A stretch of DNA of 9,262 nt from the NCBI GenBank assembly GCA_030618965.1, contig JAUXCJ010000015.1:1-9262 (forward strand). Direction: 5' to 3'. Position 1 is the stretch's first letter, and each line of letters begins with the position of its first letter. The notes beneath the pieces are model-generated. The model saw only the letters and a program-made list of their open reading frames with translations, did no database searches and was not told the DNA's origin. A program made the translations under genes and the position numbers. This DNA comes from Thiomargarita sp. Lineage in GTDB: Bacteria > Pseudomonadota > Gammaproteobacteria > Beggiatoales > Beggiatoaceae. This document shows positions 7,290-9,262 of this stretch, one piece after another.

Positions 7290-7789
7290 TGCGTCGCCTC
7301 GTGGTGTTAGTCGCCGCAGTGCTAGTACTGGCAGTTGTTAATTTTGAAATTTATAAAAAAGAACAATTGCTTGTTGAAGGGACAACGGTTTTATTAAGAT
7401 TGGCTCCTTATGATCCTCGTTCCTTGATGCAGGGGGATTATATGGTATTGCGTTATCAAATTGCTCGCCTACCGGGGTTAAGGGATATCCAAACTAAAGA
7501 GGGTTATTTAGTTATAGAATTAGACGATAATCAGGTAGGTCAGTTTAAAAGGGTTTATGATGATAAAAAACCGTTACAGGAAAATGAACTATTATTGCAG
7601 TTCCGCAAGCGGGGGAATCAGATTCGCTTAGGGGCAGAATCCTTTTTCTTTCAGGAAGGAGATGCTAAATATTATAATGATGCGCGTTATGGAGAATTGC
7701 GGGTTGCGCCATCAGGGAAAAGCGTTTTGGTGGGATTGCGCGATGCTAAATTTAAGCATTTGGGGCAGCCAAATGATAAGAATAATTGA
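7286..7789 (+). CDS. GDYXXLXY domain-containing protein
   Basis: A 167-residue protein with one N-terminal membrane anchor or signal (residues 4-20) and an otherwise soluble, probably periplasmic, body. It carries the namesake motif GDYMVLRY (50-57) after LLRLAPYDPRSLMQ, and a second conserved-looking block SFFFQEGDAKYY (119-130) followed by ARYGELRV. No Cys follows the hydrophobic segment, so it is not a lipoprotein. The start is one of two tandem ATG codons (7286 or 7289). AAGGAGG at 7273-7279 serves either, with spacing of 6 or 9 bases. The first ATG overlaps the DUF4401 stop. It is the last gene of the DUF2157-DUF4401 operon, and a REP-like hairpin follows at 7816. The molecular role is unknown. 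Confidence 0.87.
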   Translation: MMRRLVVLVAAVLVLAVVNFEIYKKEQLLVEGTTVLLRLAPYDPRSLMQGDYMVLRYQIARLPGLRDIQTKEGYLVIELDDNQVGQFKRVYDDKKPLQENELLLQFRKRGNQIRLGAESFFFQEGDAKYYNDARYGELRVAPSGKSVLVGLRDAKFKHLGQPNDKNN

Positions 7790-7815
7790 TTCTGGCTGCT
7801 TTTGAATATGCCATT

Positions 7816-7837
7816 GTAGCTTGGGCTTTAGCCCAAG
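7816..7837 (+). repeat. REP-like element, single unit; may act as terminator
   Basis: GTAG (7816-7819) is followed at once by a perfect hairpin: CTTGGGC (7820-7826), loop TTTA (7827-7830), GCCCAAG (7831-7837). A GTAG or GGAG head before a short hairpin is the described format of REP sequences mobilised by RAYT transposases. A six-T run at 7845-7850 follows, so it could also terminate the membrane operon. It sits in the 50-base gap between two convergent genes. Confidence 0.6.
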
Positions 7838-7839
7838 GC

Positions 7840-8250
7840 TTAAGTTTTTTCAAATTTGATTAATTCTTTTACTAACTCATCACAGATTGCGACACTTTCA
7901 ATATAGTCTTTGCAATCTATATCAAAGTTATATCTATATTCCTCTGCACAGACTGTAATCACGATTAAGTCAGTTCTATATTTGCTTTTGTTCGTTTTAA
8001 AGTTTGTTGTTTCTATAAGTTCTTCTAATAATTTATTGAGTTTGTGTGATTTGGAATAAGCACCAAATTTGCTTTTGGTTTCCAAAATATGTTTAAAAAA
8101 ACACTCTATCATTTGTTGATAATGAAAACAGTGAATAGAACAATCTTCTATGTTTGTTTCTGCCAACAAATCCAGAGCGATGGCATGTTCCCATGCTTTT
8201 CCACCTAAATTTTTTAAATTTTCAAAATCTTTGAAAAGTTCTGTATACAT
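7840..8250 (-). CDS. HEPN domain-containing protein (orphan)
   Basis: A small all-helical-looking protein of 136 residues with the pattern of the HEPN family (PF05168-like). It has an N-terminal helix (AWEHAIALDLLAET, 19-32), the characteristic FHYQQMIECFFKHIL helix (42-56) with the QQ..E...K pattern, SHKLNKLLEEL (68-78), and a late EYRYNFD (105-110 region) before a final helix. HEPN proteins are often RNase toxins or partners of MNT nucleotidyltransferases. Here the R-x(4-6)-H catalytic motif expected after Arg106 is missing, since no His follows it, and no nucleotidyltransferase gene lies in the window. Nuclease activity is therefore doubtful. The ATG at 8250 has only a weak AGAGAAA upstream. 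The protein has six cysteines. The gene is bracketed by REP-like elements, which suggests an accessory location. The family call is by pattern only. Confidence 0.7.
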   Translation of the reverse strand: MYTELFKDFENLKNLGGKAWEHAIALDLLAETNIEDCSIHCFHYQQMIECFFKHILETKSKFGAYSKSHKLNKLLEELIETTNFKTNKSKYRTDLIVITVCAEEYRYNFDIDCKDYIESVAICDELVKELIKFEKT

Positions 8251-8289
8251 TGCTTTATTTCTCTATGGTAATCACTGCCATTAAGTTAG

Positions 8290-8346
8290 TTGGAGTTCAA
8301 AGCTTTAGCTTTGGACGAGTACCAAAGCTAAAGCTTTGAACTCCAA
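8290..8346. repeat. BIME-like pair of REP units, 25-bp perfect inverted repeat
   Basis: The left arm (8290-8314) and right arm (8322-8346) are exact reverse complements of 25 bases around the 7-base spacer ACGAGTA. Each arm also folds on its own: GGAG, then CAAAGC-TTTA-GCTTTG (8292-8313, mirrored on the minus strand at 8323-8344). So it is two REP-like units head to head. The loop TTTA and core GCTTTAGC are shared with the unit at 7816-7837. It fills most of the gap between the HEPN gene and the response-regulator stop, and could end transcription of the regulator. Confidence 0.8.
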
Positions 8347-8354
8347 TAATGTCA

Positions 8355-9262
8355 TTAAGCTAACACTTGCTCTGAATCTGCTTTAAAAGATTGTAAATTA
8401 TCCAATGCCGATGTGCATTGGTTAACCATAATATCAATCAGTTCTTTATCCGCTTCATCGAGGTATTGTGCATTTTCTAAATAAATAAAACCTATCGTAT
8501 CATTCTGTATTTTGAGTGGAATCAAAATAGCACCTGATGGCAACATCTCACTTGGTTTCAGTTCTAAAACTCGATCTGAACAGCTTTTTATAATTTCCTC
8601 TAATTCTGGATTATTGCTATGATCATTCAATCTACCTGTGCCGGCTTGAATTATTTGGTTATTTGTTGTGACTAAAAGACCATTATCAATTGTAGAAATC
8701 AGACTGTTTTCGCCAAGATTACACAAACCAATAATTTGAGAGAGTACACCGTTAAAAAATTGGTTCAGTGATTGGGGCTGATACAATTTTGGAGCAGCAT
8801 CAAGGATTTGACGAAGGGCTTGTCGGTTGGTATCCAAGATTTTAAGATCGCGGTAAGATTTTAAAGCCAGCCGCATCGTTGTATAAAGTTTTTCAGAAGT
8901 CAGTTCCGTCTTATCCTTATAATCATCAATATCATAGCGTTCAATCACAGCTCTTTCTGGAGCAATACCGGGCTGTCCTGTGCGAATAATCAGTCGAATC
9001 AGCCGATATTTGAGTTCATTACGGATAAAATTAACGAGCTGCAAGCCAGCATCATCGGTTTCCATAACTACATCAATAAAAGCCACACTTATTTCAGTGT
9101 CATTTTTAAGAATTTCCCGTGCTTCAGCCCCTGACATGGCTTGGATTATTTGTAATTTTTTACCCACAAACTTAAAATCATTCAATGCCAAGCGAGTCAT
9201 TGCGTGAATGTCCGCTTCATCATCGACAATCAGTATTTTCCAAGGTGGCAGTTTTTTATGAG
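8355..9262 (-). CDS. Response regulator, REC-DUF3369, 5' end outside window
   Basis: This is the C-terminal part of a two-component response regulator; the gene enters across the right edge, with 301 complete codons visible. The first ATG inside the window (9200) is not the true start, because the frame continues upstream with WKILIVDDEADIHA, the canonical beta-1 strand and acidic pair of a receiver domain. Residues counted from the edge: acidic pair Asp13-Asp14, phospho-acceptor Asp63 in FIDVVMETDD (codon 9072-9074), Thr94 in IIRTGQPG and the Lys in DYKDKTEL. The ETDDAGLQLVNFIR and RTGQPGIAPER blocks are typical of DUF3369 regulators. The GAF-like DUF3369 region runs from about SYRDLKILDTNRQALRQ to the end. 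In many relatives an HD-GYP or other output domain follows; here the protein stops after DUF3369. It may work by protein contacts or signal to a separate kinase or cyclase. The target is unknown. Confidence 0.85.
   Translation of the reverse strand, partial: HKKLPPWKILIVDDEADIHAMTRLALNDFKFVGKKLQIIQAMSGAEAREILKNDTEISVAFIDVVMETDDAGLQLVNFIRNELKYRLIRLIIRTGQPGIAPERAVIERYDIDDYKDKTELTSEKLYTTMRLALKSYRDLKILDTNRQALRQILDAAPKLYQPQSLNQFFNGVLSQIIGLCNLGENSLISTIDNGLLVTTNNQIIQAGTGRLNDHSNNPELEEIIKSCSDRVLELKPSEMLPSGAILIPLKIQNDTIGFIYLENAQYLDEADKELIDIMVNQCTSALDNLQSFKADSEQVLA

Noticed and set aside
7816..8346. CRISPR array or insertion sequence.
   Set aside because: Units are few, unevenly spaced and inverted, and there is no transposase or cas gene; REP/BIME fits better.

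Overview
The window reads as a stretch of chromosome from a low-GC gammaproteobacterium. MinD/MinE, RlmB, DusB (catalytic Cys at position 100, as in E. coli) and PPK1 are all of the gammaproteobacterial kind, but the DNA is AT-rich. Together with REP-like palindromes, an orphan HEPN protein and a REC-DUF3369 regulator, this suggests a relative of the Beggiatoa/Thiothrix group. That placement is inference; no marker gene here settles it.

Layout. (1) 1-2004, plus strand: minD and minE (division-site selection), one base apart, then rlmB (23S rRNA 2'-O-methylation). (2) 1916-2932, minus strand: dusB (tRNA dihydrouridine synthase), which runs tail to tail into rlmB with an 89-bp coding overlap. 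No fis gene follows dusB, unlike the enterobacterial dusB-fis operon. (3) 2933-3038: divergent promoter region. (4) 3039-5201: ppk1 (polyphosphate kinase) with an extra charged N-terminal tail, followed by a long hairpin. (5) 5267-7789: a tight three-gene membrane operon, DUF2157, DUF4401 and GDYXXLXY, with overlapping stop and start codons. It is recognisable as a set but its function is unknown. (6) 7790-9262, accessory in character and mostly minus strand: a small HEPN-domain protein and the 3' part of a response regulator (receiver plus DUF3369, no output domain), separated and flanked by REP-like palindromes.

How it fits together: the first 5.2 kb is housekeeping (division, rRNA and tRNA modification, polyphosphate storage). 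The membrane triplet looks like an envelope module of its own. The last 1.5 kb holds the most unusual DNA: three hairpin units sharing a GCTTTAGC core, each preceded by GTAG or GGAG, two of them head to head as a 25-bp perfect inverted repeat. No obviously new defence or mobile system is visible. The strongest leads are the REP/BIME family, the orphan HEPN gene and the uncharacterised membrane operon. No gene-free gap exceeds 300 bases.
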